A DNA stretch of 64,000 nt, taken from contig NZ_FNAI01000015.1 in NCBI RefSeq assembly GCF_900101875.1, forward strand, positions 62,001-126,000. Reading direction: 5' to 3'. Below are positions 7,320-14,016 of the stretch, piece by piece (the first letter of the stretch is position 1; each line of letters starts with the position of its first letter). The notes beneath the pieces were generated by a model. It did no database searches and was not told the DNA's origin. It saw nothing but the letters and a program-made list of their open reading frames with translations. Origin of the DNA: Mucilaginibacter pineti. Its GTDB lineage: Bacteria; Bacteroidota; Bacteroidia; Sphingobacteriales; Sphingobacteriaceae. The position numbers and the translations under genes are program-made.

Positions 7320-8273
7320 ATGTTGGTATTCGGTACACAAATTCATGTCGTTACCTTCATCTTCATACTGCTGGAAACAGGAATGTTTATTTTCCAGTTT
7401 TTCTACTATTTGTTCCGTCCCCAGGATAAAATAAGGCTATGGTACCTGATCCTGCTTTTCCTGATGCTTTTCTATAATATTACCGGCGGCCTTTTTCCGG
7501 ATCCTAAACTGAATATCGATCTGTCCATTCAGGAAATGACCGCTTATGGCAGCGGCTTTTTGATGGCCTCATATTTTCCATTTTATTTTTATAAAGCATT
7601 TGACCTGAAGCCCTTGGGCTGGCACGCGCTATATGGCGTCCCTTTATTTTTATTTATGCCTTATGTGATTTTTTTCGTGATCGACTATGCGATCAACGGT
7701 AACCTTGATGCGGATTTGAAGTATGGCATGATTGTGCCATTCATGTATGCCCTGGTTCTATTATATGTGATGTTTCATGCCATTAGGCGAAAATATCAGA
7801 AAGACAGGAATCAAAATCAATACCTGGAGGAAATCGCTATGTATTGTGCGGTCAGTCCATGGGCTTCCCTGGCGGTCTTCGGCATTGTGGAAAGCAGCCA
7901 GTTGGTAGAGGTTTTGTGCACCAATACCGGCATCGTCATCTTAAGCGCTTTATTTATATGGCGATCCGTTAAACGGGCGCGGCTGGAATACCAGCAGTTT
8001 ATGGAAATGATGATCAACGGAGTTCGCCCGGAACTCTTCGATGCCAACTGTTTGCGATATCACCTGACTAACCGTGAAGTTGAGATCATCAAATTGCTCA
8101 GAAGTGGATTAAAGCCAAAAGAAATCGGGGACCGCCTTTTTATCGCGGAAAGAACCGTGACGACGCATGTGCAAAATATGATGGCCAAGACGCAAACCCG
8201 CAGCCGCCTGGAACTCATCCGGAAATTAGAACAAGGCATTTTTGATTCACCTAACCAGTTGCATCTCTCCTAA
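7320..8273 (+). CDS. Membrane-anchored LuxR-type transcriptional regulator
   Basis: This is a 317-residue protein. Residues about 5-225 contain about seven hydrophobic segments, for example HVVTFIFILLETGMFIFQFF, LWYLILLFLMLF, LFLFMPYVIFFVI and MIVPFMYALVLLYVMFHAI. Residues about 243-305 are a LuxR/GerE helix-turn-helix (LTNREVEIIKLLRSG, then PKEIGDRLFIAERTVTTHV). It is therefore a one-component regulator with a multi-pass membrane sensor and a cytosolic DNA-binding tail, with no receiver domain. It starts 11 bases after the GNAT gene. The natural hypothesis is that it senses the product of the two upstream enzymes; the interrupted dyad at 5345-5406 is a candidate target. Confidence 0.8.
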   Translation: MLVFGTQIHVVTFIFILLETGMFIFQFFYYLFRPQDKIRLWYLILLFLMLFYNITGGLFPDPKLNIDLSIQEMTAYGSGFLMASYFPFYFYKAFDLKPLGWHALYGVPLFLFMPYVIFFVIDYAINGNLDADLKYGMIVPFMYALVLLYVMFHAIRRKYQKDRNQNQYLEEIAMYCAVSPWASLAVFGIVESSQLVEVLCTNTGIVILSALFIWRSVKRARLEYQQFMEMMINGVRPELFDANCLRYHLTNREVEIIKLLRSGLKPKEIGDRLFIAERTVTTHVQNMMAKTQTRSRLELIRKLEQGIFDSPNQLHLS

Positions 8274-8425
8274 GCAAGGTTTTCTCCCTCTTCGCTTTTA
8301 AAATCTATATAACTGCCCAGATCATCGACCAGCTTCCTGGCTAATTTTGCATCCGCCGATGCACTCTTCATGATATCATCGTCACCCAGATCGGCCCGCT
8401 TTCCATAGATCGCTTTTTTCAGATC
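8270..8425 (-). other. Out-of-frame 3' extension of the small gene at 8419-8694
   Basis: Directly after the stop at 8419-8421 a second minus-strand frame stays open for about 50 codons and ends at 8270, overlapping the LuxR stop codon. Its translation looks protein-like (begins DLKKAIYGKRADLG, ends DFKSEEGENLA). There is no ATG in this frame upstream of a TGA inside the first gene. The simplest reading is that the two frames were once one gene of about 140 codons, split by an indel near 8425, or by a sequencing error or programmed shift near the A6 run. Confidence 0.45.
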
Positions 8426-8694
8426 AACCGGCCACGATGCTTTTCCAATTGCTCACGCATCGATTTAACCTGGGTAAAATCGGGCACTGCCCGGGCCAGC
8501 AAGTCGCTGAAATCCTGGTAGGGCGACAATTCAACATTGATGACCTTTTGCATAATTTCTCCCAATTGCAGGACTTCTCCTACAGAGTACACATCATTGT
8601 TCATGGTTTGTAATTCCATGATCATGGCCAGGTACGTCTCCGGCGTACCATTCCAGCGCGGTTTCCTGCTGAAAAATCTCTTGAATATGCCCAT
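8419..8694 (-). CDS. Hypothetical protein, 91 residues, probably frameshifted at its 3' end
   Basis: The family was not recognised. The predicted protein starts with a basic segment (MGIFKRFFSRKPRW) and is otherwise amphipathic and helical, with no signal peptide or membrane segment. It ends EKHRGRLI. Immediately after this stop another frame continues with about 50 plausible codons, so the product may be truncated. It is divergently transcribed from the RteC-like gene; the 199-base gap between them carries a perfect 16-bp palindrome that could serve both. Confidence 0.45.
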   Translation of the reverse strand: MGIFKRFFSRKPRWNGTPETYLAMIMELQTMNNDVYSVGEVLQLGEIMQKVINVELSPYQDFSDLLARAVPDFTQVKSMREQLEKHRGRLI

Positions 8695-8796
8695 AGTTTT
8701 TAATTAGCTTAAAATAACCAGGCCGCAATTCCGCAGCCGTTAAGTTACCTTAAAATTAATATTTGAAAAGGGTTTTTCATAGCCAAAACACGCAGA

Positions 8797-8834
8797 TACG
8801 TAAATTTACGTAGCGCAAATCTCCGTTTTACGTA
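8797..8834. promoter_or_regulatory. Palindromic operator with a third half-site in a divergent promoter region
   Basis: TACGTAAATTTACGTA at 8797-8812 is a perfect 16-bp palindrome. A further TTTACGTA half-site lies at 8827-8834, exactly 22 bp (two helical turns) from the second half-site at 8805. The sites sit about 100 and 60 bases before the 8694 (minus) and 8894 (plus) starts, as expected for a regulator controlling both genes. The binding protein is unknown. Confidence 0.5.
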
Positions 8835-8893
8835 TTTATTTTTTGCGTTTCAAGCTTGAATTTTGTTTGCTCAAAAGTTAAAAAACATCGGCT

Positions 8894-10075
8894 ATGGCAA
8901 ACAGGGAAATCATGATGGATGCGCTGTCCACTTTATTCAATCTTGTCGAAGAAGATATTAATCCCCACCAGTTGATCAAAAAAAGTCTGACGGCGGAGCT
9001 GCTACAGGAATGGCAAGCATTGCTGGTCAATAACACCAGGACCCTGAAGCAGGGATACCTACTGGAGCGTCCGGAAAACGCGGCAGAAAAACTTTATTTT
9101 TTGGACCAAGTCACCAGCCTTAGCAATACGCTGCAAAGTTATTTGTTTCGCTACAGAGCCGCATGGACCGTGAGCCCGGCAGCAGAATCCATCCGTGCAT
9201 TTTATGTAGCATCGAGGAACATCCTGGAATCCCTCATCGAAGCTTTATTAAAGAATGGTGCGCACCAAACCCTGGACCTGCCCATCTCCGACTTTAGTTT
9301 GGCAAATGTCACCATCGACCTAAAGGTCAAATGCCGCGAGTTGCATCAATATTTGGAAATTTGCAGCGCCGATCCAGAGCTAATCCGTTTGCTGATGAAT
9401 AATATCTATGTTCTTCTCAGGAAAAGACATCTTACCTACCGGGATACTGATTATATCAACGGCCTCTGCTCAGCAATCCTGCAAACTGCAGGTCTGGACA
9501 CGCGCCGTTTGCGGGAGCTGTTATTTTCTTGGGATTTCAATTCTCCTGAATTCTTTATGTATTGGGTGAACGGCTGGCAGCGGCAGTTGGTCGCTGTTGA
9601 TGGCTTACACGAACAGTTGGAAACGATTACAATAGAACAGGATAAGATTAACAGCTTGCAACCAAAAGCGCACGTCCACATGTTGCCTGGCGAAGTGTCC
9701 CTGAAAGAAGACCTTCAGCATTTCCTTGGAGAAAAGGGACAACTGGTCAGCCAATTGATGAAATTACGCAGGATCGTTTTAAAAGATAATGAATTGGCCA
9801 AATCAGCCGCACGCCTGCGAATAAATTTGCCGGTGACCCAATTTGGTTTGTTTATTCGTTTGCAAATTGAAAGCGGGATGCTTCCCAAGGAAAATGTGGG
9901 CCAGGTTTTCACCTTTTTTGCTACCCACTATTCTGCTAAGCAGGCACTGTTTATTTCGGCAGAGAGCCTGCAGAAAAAATCAACGGATGTAGAGCATGTG
10001 ACTGCACAGAAAATGAAGGGCCACTTGATCTGGATGGTTAACTGGATAAACGAGCACTATAGCGCTACCGATTGA
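8894..10075 (+). CDS. RteC-like protein of mobile elements
   Basis: This is a 393-residue soluble, mostly helical protein. The C-terminal 120 residues (from about ELAKSAARLRINLP to the end) have the pattern of the RteC family: a short 'LPVTQFGLFIRLQIESGML' helix pair, then FFATHYSAKQALFISAESLQKK and a final hydrophobic helix. RteC controls excision and transfer of CTnDOT-type elements. The N-terminal two thirds show no motif I can name. It is transcribed away from a palindromic operator and towards the conjugative element, and overlaps the end of the convergent gene at 10065 by 11 bases. The assignment rests on pattern resemblance only. Confidence 0.5.
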   Translation: MANREIMMDALSTLFNLVEEDINPHQLIKKSLTAELLQEWQALLVNNTRTLKQGYLLERPENAAEKLYFLDQVTSLSNTLQSYLFRYRAAWTVSPAAESIRAFYVASRNILESLIEALLKNGAHQTLDLPISDFSLANVTIDLKVKCRELHQYLEICSADPELIRLLMNNIYVLLRKRHLTYRDTDYINGLCSAILQTAGLDTRRLRELLFSWDFNSPEFFMYWVNGWQRQLVAVDGLHEQLETITIEQDKINSLQPKAHVHMLPGEVSLKEDLQHFLGEKGQLVSQLMKLRRIVLKDNELAKSAARLRINLPVTQFGLFIRLQIESGMLPKENVGQVFTFFATHYSAKQALFISAESLQKKSTDVEHVTAQKMKGHLIWMVNWINEHYSATD

Positions 10076-10334
10076 TCATTTTAAGTTGAAATTCGCTAAG
10101 CAGATCGTGTTCTTTCAACAAGTTTAAAAGATCTGAATACCAAATATAACTGAACTCGCTGCGCTTTTTAAGCTTGCTGAAGTCGGCGTCCATAATATCA
10201 CCCAGCGTTTCCAGTCCGAGAACTTTCGCTTTTTGTAAAAAAATGCTGTCAGGGGTGAGCTCCGATAAAGGTTGATTCAACAAAGTCATATACTCGATTT
10301 TAGTGTCAGGGCAATGAATGATTACCTCCCTCAA
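10065..10334 (-). CDS. Small RNA-polymerase-alpha-CTD-like helix-hairpin-helix protein
   Basis: This is an 89-residue protein. The segment LSELTPDSIFLQKAKVLGLETLGDIMDADFSKLKKR, followed by a helical tail ending LLKEHDLL, resembles the helix-hairpin-helix module of the RNA polymerase alpha C-terminal domain (a Ser-x-R-x-x-x-x-L-x-x-x-G-I-x-T-L-x-D-L pattern). Such modules bind DNA or sigma factors. A related small protein occurs at 41016-41234. It converges on the RteC-like gene, overlapping it by 11 bases. Function is not known beyond possible nucleic acid binding. Confidence 0.5.
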   Translation of the reverse strand: MREVIIHCPDTKIEYMTLLNQPLSELTPDSIFLQKAKVLGLETLGDIMDADFSKLKKRSEFSYIWYSDLLNLLKEHDLLSEFQLKMINR

Positions 10335-10556
10335 AGTTAATCAACCGATCCCATTTGACCTTCATTTAATTAACCAATTCTCTTTTTTGACCTATGGCTT
10401 ACGCCAAGGTTGATAATTACTCCGCGCCGTTATTTCGTGAATATCTGCTATACGAAACAAGCTCAAAAAATATTTTAAGACAAATTTCGCATGTCCACAA
10501 TTTGCTTATTTGTTTTATAAAATATTAATTATCAGATTTTTATAAATGAGTTCTCT

Positions 10557-10586
10557 AAGGGGGTGAAAGCTTTTTTTCACCCCCTT
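10557..10586. terminator. Strong hairpin at the left edge of the element genes
   Basis: A perfect 12-bp stem (AAGGGGGTGAAA at 10557-10568, its complement at 10575-10586) closes a six-base loop. No T run follows directly on either strand, so it may be a terminator, an RNA leader element or a recombination site. It lies about 40 bases before the first gene of the element-like block. The rest of the 10335-10626 gap is AT-rich with no gene visible. Confidence 0.45.
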
Positions 10587-10626
10587 TCCCTGTTTTTGCC
10601 TTCTCCTAAACCCTTGCTTTGTCCCC

Positions 10627-10908
10627 ATGAAGCTGAAAGAATTCACTCACATCCTGCTCACTTCTGCCCTGACCGGGGCCGGCAAAGCAATTGCGGCATG
10701 TGGCGGTTTACCCGCCGCCATCTGCAAGGCTGAGGCTTACCGGCTGTATGGCCGCTGTGATGTGGATCGGTGGATTTCGGAGGGACTGATTACTCCTACT
10801 GCCCTTTCCGGCAGCACTCCAAAAAAAATGCTTGACAGAACTAAGCTGGAACGAATTGCCGCTTCCAGCAACAGAATAACCTATCAGCCGGTGGCTGACA
10901 GGAAGTAA
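10627..10908 (+). CDS. Small helix-turn-helix-like protein, paralogue 1
   Basis: This is a 93-residue protein. Residues about 33-57 (KAEAYRLYGRCDVDRWISEG) resemble an excisionase/MerR-like helix-turn-helix in which 'EAYRLYGR' is the first helix and 'DVDRWISEGLI' the recognition part. The same block (KAEAFRLYGRNNIEHWINEG) is found in the gene at 11142, so the two are paralogues. No signal peptide or membrane segment. The pair flanks a structured, terminator-ended segment. A role as a small element-encoded regulator is inferred from the motif and place only. Confidence 0.5.
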   Translation: MKLKEFTHILLTSALTGAGKAIAACGGLPAAICKAEAYRLYGRCDVDRWISEGLITPTALSGSTPKKMLDRTKLERIAASSNRITYQPVADRK

Positions 10909-10914
10909 GCTCAA

Positions 10915-11130
10915 CGCTTACTGCTCTTTGACATTGGGGGATGAAGCATTATCCGGCGCTGAGCCGGAAATTGATGAGCAGTTGCAAGCCGCAGATCTGT
11001 ACGTGTACAGACCCGCCGCTCGGCAATGAACCACAGGCAGTCCGTTTGGACGAGGTATGTAGATACTTACGCAGGTAGTCCCGAATCTTAAAAGCCTCTA
11101 TAGACAGCAATGTTTATAGAGGCTTTTTTA
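10915..11130 (+). ncRNA. Candidate structured RNA or leader ending in an intrinsic terminator
   Basis: No ORF is visible in these 216 bases, but several stems can be drawn: CCGGC/GCCGG at 10953-10967, TCTGTAC/GTACAGA at 10996-11011, and the terminator stem at 11090-11129. A TTTGAC box-like sequence lies at 10927-10932. Either a small RNA or the attenuating leader of the next gene would fit. No known RNA family was recognised. Confidence 0.35.
11090..11129 (+). terminator. Intrinsic terminator before the second paralogue
   Basis: A perfect 13-bp stem (AAAAGCCTCTATA at 11090-11102 and its complement at 11115-11127) is followed by T residues to 11129. It is 13 bases before the next ATG, an unusual place that suggests attenuation of the downstream gene or the 3' end of a small RNA. 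Confidence 0.8.
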
Positions 11131-11141
11131 TTTAAGAAATT

Positions 11142-11417
11142 ATGGAAATCCAGATCACTCAACACCAATTAAAACTAATGCTCCAGCAGGCAGCTGCCCT
11201 TGGCGCCAAAGCCGCACTCATCCAAACCGGGAAAATAAAGCCATACCTCACCAAGGCCGAAGCTTTCCGCCTTTACGGCCGGAATAATATTGAGCACTGG
11301 ATTAATGAAGGGTTGATCACCGCGCGAAAGGATGGCGATTTATCGGCATCGTGGCGGTTGGACTGCATGCAAGTCGAGGCCATTATCAGGTCAAAGGAAA
11401 TATTGCAATGCCTTTAG
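11142..11417 (+). CDS. Small helix-turn-helix-like protein, paralogue 2
   Basis: This is a 91-residue protein that shares the KAEA[YF]RLYGR-x6-W-I-[NS]EGLIT block with the product of 10627-10908, at nearly the same distance from the N-terminus. The N-terminal 30 residues are helical (QHQLKLMLQQAAALGAKAAL), and the C-terminus has a short VEAIIRSKEI helix. The start ATG lies 13 bases after an intrinsic terminator, so expression may depend on read-through or on a promoter inside the terminator region. The Toprim gene follows 57 bases later. Probably a DNA-binding accessory protein; the exact role is unknown. Confidence 0.5.
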   Translation: MEIQITQHQLKLMLQQAAALGAKAALIQTGKIKPYLTKAEAFRLYGRNNIEHWINEGLITARKDGDLSASWRLDCMQVEAIIRSKEILQCL

Positions 11418-11474
11418 GATTCGCTTCTCAAGCACTGGTCATCTCTCAGGCTACATCATTTAAACCAACATAAC

Positions 11475-12380
11475 ATGGATGATTTATTGAACGCATCTGC
11501 GATTAAGGAACAGATTTCCCTGGTCGATCTTTTACAACGTCTGGGATTTAACCCTTTCCGGCGTTCAGGTAAAGAGCTATTTTACCTGAGCATGCTGCGG
11601 GACAACGATACAAAACCCTCGTTTACCGTAAACGAACAGCTTAATGTCTGGTATGACCACGGCATGGGTAAGGGTGGAACGCTGATTGATTTTGCTCAAC
11701 TATATTGGGGACTTTCGTTCCGGGATACCTTGCAGAAGATCAAAGATACCTGTGGGGTTACACGGGTCATTCTGCCAAATGATTTTGAAAAGCCCCGGAG
11801 ACGCCATGCGGTGAGAATACCAAATTACCAGGTCGAGGATATCAAAGACCTCGGGCATAACTATGCTATTACGGAGTATTTACAGGAACGCTGTGTTTGG
11901 AACGTGGCACGCGGACTGTTAAAGGAAATCTATTACTACGTCGAAGACGAGAAGAAAGTACGCAAGTATTTCTTTGCCGCCGGCTGGCAAAACGAATTTG
12001 GCGCCTGGGAAGTCCGCAATAAATACTTTAAAGGTTGCCTGGGCCATAAAGCAATGACTTACCTGCCGGGTGATGAAGGAAAGCTGGTTATTTTCGAAGG
12101 CTACTTTAATTACCTCAGCTGGCGGGTTCTGAATAAACAAGCAAGCACCAGCGTATTGATCTTAAATACACTTTCGTTGTTTCAGGCAGCGCTGCAAAAG
12201 GCAAAAGATTTTGCTAATGTTGAACTATACTTCGACCGTGATCAGGCGGGACACGAAGCATCCATTGAATTTATCCGAGCATTAAAGCAAGCCGAAGACC
12301 TGTCAGCGACTTATAAAGGCTTCAATGATTTTAATGATTATTTAAAGGCTCTCACTAGAAACCCTGGCCCGTCAGCTTAA
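11475..12380 (+). CDS. Toprim-domain primase-like protein (CHC2-like N-terminus without cysteines)
   Basis: This is a 301-residue protein. Residues about 10-95 follow the DnaG zinc-finger pattern (KPSFTVNEQLNVWYDHGMGKGGTLIDF), but the four zinc ligands are replaced, so it probably binds no zinc. Residues about 198-290 are a Toprim fold with the catalytic Glu in KLVIFEGYFNYL (near 206) and a D-x-D in VELYFDRDQAG (near 254). Such proteins occur in Bacteroidota mobile elements next to mobilisation genes and are thought to prime strand synthesis after transfer. Here it directly precedes the inverted-repeat cluster and mobC. Confidence 0.75.
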   Translation: MDDLLNASAIKEQISLVDLLQRLGFNPFRRSGKELFYLSMLRDNDTKPSFTVNEQLNVWYDHGMGKGGTLIDFAQLYWGLSFRDTLQKIKDTCGVTRVILPNDFEKPRRRHAVRIPNYQVEDIKDLGHNYAITEYLQERCVWNVARGLLKEIYYYVEDEKKVRKYFFAAGWQNEFGAWEVRNKYFKGCLGHKAMTYLPGDEGKLVIFEGYFNYLSWRVLNKQASTSVLILNTLSLFQAALQKAKDFANVELYFDRDQAGHEASIEFIRALKQAEDLSATYKGFNDFNDYLKALTRNPGPSA

Positions 12381-12425
12381 GTAAAACGAAAACGCTTATA
12401 AGTAAGCACGCTTGCTGACACATTT

Positions 12426-12607
12426 CATTTAATTCATATTGATATTAAATGGACAGTTTCGATGGGGAAAATGAAGCTATGATACATAGCTACATTTCCG
12501 TTTTTCAAACGGCAAGATGTATTTTTGTCGGACAAAAATTCCCTACGGTCATTTTCTTACCGCCAAAAATTCTCTTGCCTTTAAGTTGCCCCTGGCGAAC
12601 TTAAAGG
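12426..12607. other. Cluster of inverted repeats upstream of mobC: candidate origin of transfer
   Basis: Five exact dyads occur in 182 bp: CATTTAAT/ATTAAATG (12426-12451), AGCTATG/CATAGCT (12475-12491), CCGTTT/AAACGG (12498-12512), ATTTTTGTC/GACAAAAAT around one G (12521-12539), and a 10-bp stem CCTTTAAGTT/AACTTAAAGG (12578-12607). A weaker CGGT/ACCG lies at 12546-12562. The place, between a primase-like gene and mobC-relaxase, and the density of dyads are what oriT regions show. No nic consensus was recognised. Confidence 0.5.
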
Positions 12608-12639
12608 GAGTATCGGAAATTCGCAACTCATTTCCTCTT

Positions 12640-13050
12640 ATGACAGCTTCCAGAAATGCTAAGGGCAGACCGCTGCTTACCGAGGGTAAGCGCACCAAAA
12701 AGATTGATGCCCGGTTTACCGAAGCGGAATTTAAGCTGGTACTGGAACTGGAAAAGCAATTAGGTGTCCGCAGGACGGACCTGGTCCGGATGCGTTTGTT
12801 AAATAACGCTTCCAGCCTGGTGATCAACGCCAAAGATCTTATTTCCAGCATTGACAGTATCGCGGCGGAGATGGGGCGTGCGGGCAATAATATCAATCAG
12901 TTGGCGCATTATGCCAACATCCATAAAATTAAAGGTATCCTGCGGGAACAAGTCGCGGAAAGATTCAACTTACTGTTTGAAAACTACATCGGGCAACAAA
13001 AGGAACTGGAAATCGCTTTAAGGAAAATCATCAGGTTAATGGGCAGGTGA
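12640..13050 (+). CDS. MobC-like relaxosome accessory protein
   Basis: The ATG at 12640 gives 136 residues. An open frame reaches back to 12517, but that part covers the inverted repeats and reads unlike protein. Residues about 20-55 are a ribbon-helix-helix-like segment (KKIDARFTEAEFKLVLELEKQLG followed by RRTDLVRMRLL), and the C-terminal part contains MGRAGNNINQLAHYAN, the hallmark of plasmid mobilisation MobC/BmgB proteins. MobC proteins bind oriT and help the relaxase open the strands. The inverted repeats just upstream are its natural target. The relaxase gene is downstream, beyond the octamer array and a small gene. Confidence 0.8.
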   Translation: MTASRNAKGRPLLTEGKRTKKIDARFTEAEFKLVLELEKQLGVRRTDLVRMRLLNNASSLVINAKDLISSIDSIAAEMGRAGNNINQLAHYANIHKIKGILREQVAERFNLLFENYIGQQKELEIALRKIIRLMGR

Positions 13051-13571
13051 CAGGCCGGTATATCGTTACAAAGTATTAACGTCACTTAGTTACCCGGCTG
13101 TAAAGTTGGTAAAGAACTTTAGATCTTGTTATAACGAACATAAGTTATAACGTTATCACGCACTTCCGTTATTAAGTTAATCCGTTAGGTCATAACGATG
13201 TTATAGCTGTCCGGTTACACAGCTATAAAGATCACTTGGTCATTTGATCTGCAGTCCTGCAATTACATTGCTGTGCCGTAAGCCGGTTATTCAGTTATAA
13301 GCGATCTTGCTACTTTGTTATCGCGTTCACTTGTTCGTATGACACCGGGTTCTACAATTACAATGGTACTTACCTATTAAGTTATCGGGTTATAAAGTAA
13401 CTTGATATGACGCTACCGGGTTATAGGTTTACACAGCGCTATTGTCCCCAAGATACAGCAAACCTTTGTTACACGGCACATCAGTTATACCGTTTGGCTG
13501 ATTGCATGGTACCTGATTATACAGCTATAAACTTATCGGGTAGCCCGATAGGATGGCTTTCCATTTACAAT
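13049..13571 (+). repeat. 8-bp-phased degenerate repeat array (GTTATAnn-type octamers)
   Basis: The gap between mobC and the next gene reads as about 66 consecutive octamers, most starting with G and many with GTTA or GTTATA (for example 13128 GTTATAAC, 13144 GTTATAAC, 13152 GTTATCAC, 13168 GTTATTAA, 13389 GTTATAAA, 13484 GTTATACC). All 18 GTTA words fall in one register: 13 of the 17 intervals between them are exact multiples of 8 bp and the rest are one or two bases short. No coding frame fits an 8-base period. It may be a protein-binding array for transfer or segregation; the function is unknown. Confidence 0.75.
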
Positions 13572-13583
13572 AAAACTCAATTT

Positions 13584-13991
13584 ATGGCACCAAGAACAAA
13601 ACATTACTTCGAAATTGGCATGCTGCCCATTTTCATGCTACCGGTGATCGCGTTAACGATTGGCCTCACCTTATGGTTCAGTGATTCTCACCAGAATAAA
13701 TACAATTTACCTGACATGGAAGCTGGTTACAGCAAACCGTTTACACCGAAAGAAAGAGTCGCCCTCTATGAGGACACCGATTCAACCGAACTGGAAGAAA
13801 ATGATCATGCTGTATTCTCCTTCACCGGGGATACCGTTCTGGTATTGTCTGACAGCGACCCGCTGAGAAATCCGCCGGACAGTTACCGGGTGCTATACAA
13901 AAACAAGCAGGGCGCCCTTCAGATTATTGATCTGCCGGAAGCGGAGCTTTTGAAAATCCCGGCCGACACTACTGGCACAGCTAACGAGTAA
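13584..13991 (+). CDS. Hypothetical single-pass membrane protein, 135 residues
   Basis: The ATG at 13584 (MAPRTKHYFEIG) is preferred; an open frame from 13407 runs through the octamer array and is unlikely to be translated. One hydrophobic segment (MLPIFMLPVIALTIGLTLWF, residues about 13-32) is followed by an acidic, soluble tail with no motif known to me. It lies between the octamer array and the relaxase gene, 25 bases before the latter, so it may be part of the mobilisation unit. Function unknown. Confidence 0.5.
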   Translation: MAPRTKHYFEIGMLPIFMLPVIALTIGLTLWFSDSHQNKYNLPDMEAGYSKPFTPKERVALYEDTDSTELEENDHAVFSFTGDTVLVLSDSDPLRNPPDSYRVLYKNKQGALQIIDLPEAELLKIPADTTGTANE

Positions 13992-14016
13992 ATGCGGTAT
14001 TAAAGAATTCATTTTA

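Noticed and set aside
8270..10626. Left end of the conjugative element with att site
   Set aside because: No integrase, tRNA or direct repeat pair could be identified in the window, so no boundary is claimed.
12517..12639. N-terminal extension of MobC from the ATG at 12517
   Set aside because: It would encode the inverted repeats, and the residues do not resemble MobC; the ATG at 12640 fits the family.
13049..13571. CRISPR array or coding repeats at the octamer region
   Set aside because: Units are 8 bp and degenerate, with no long identical repeats or spacers; an 8-base period cannot be codons. The open frame 13407-13583 through it is chance.
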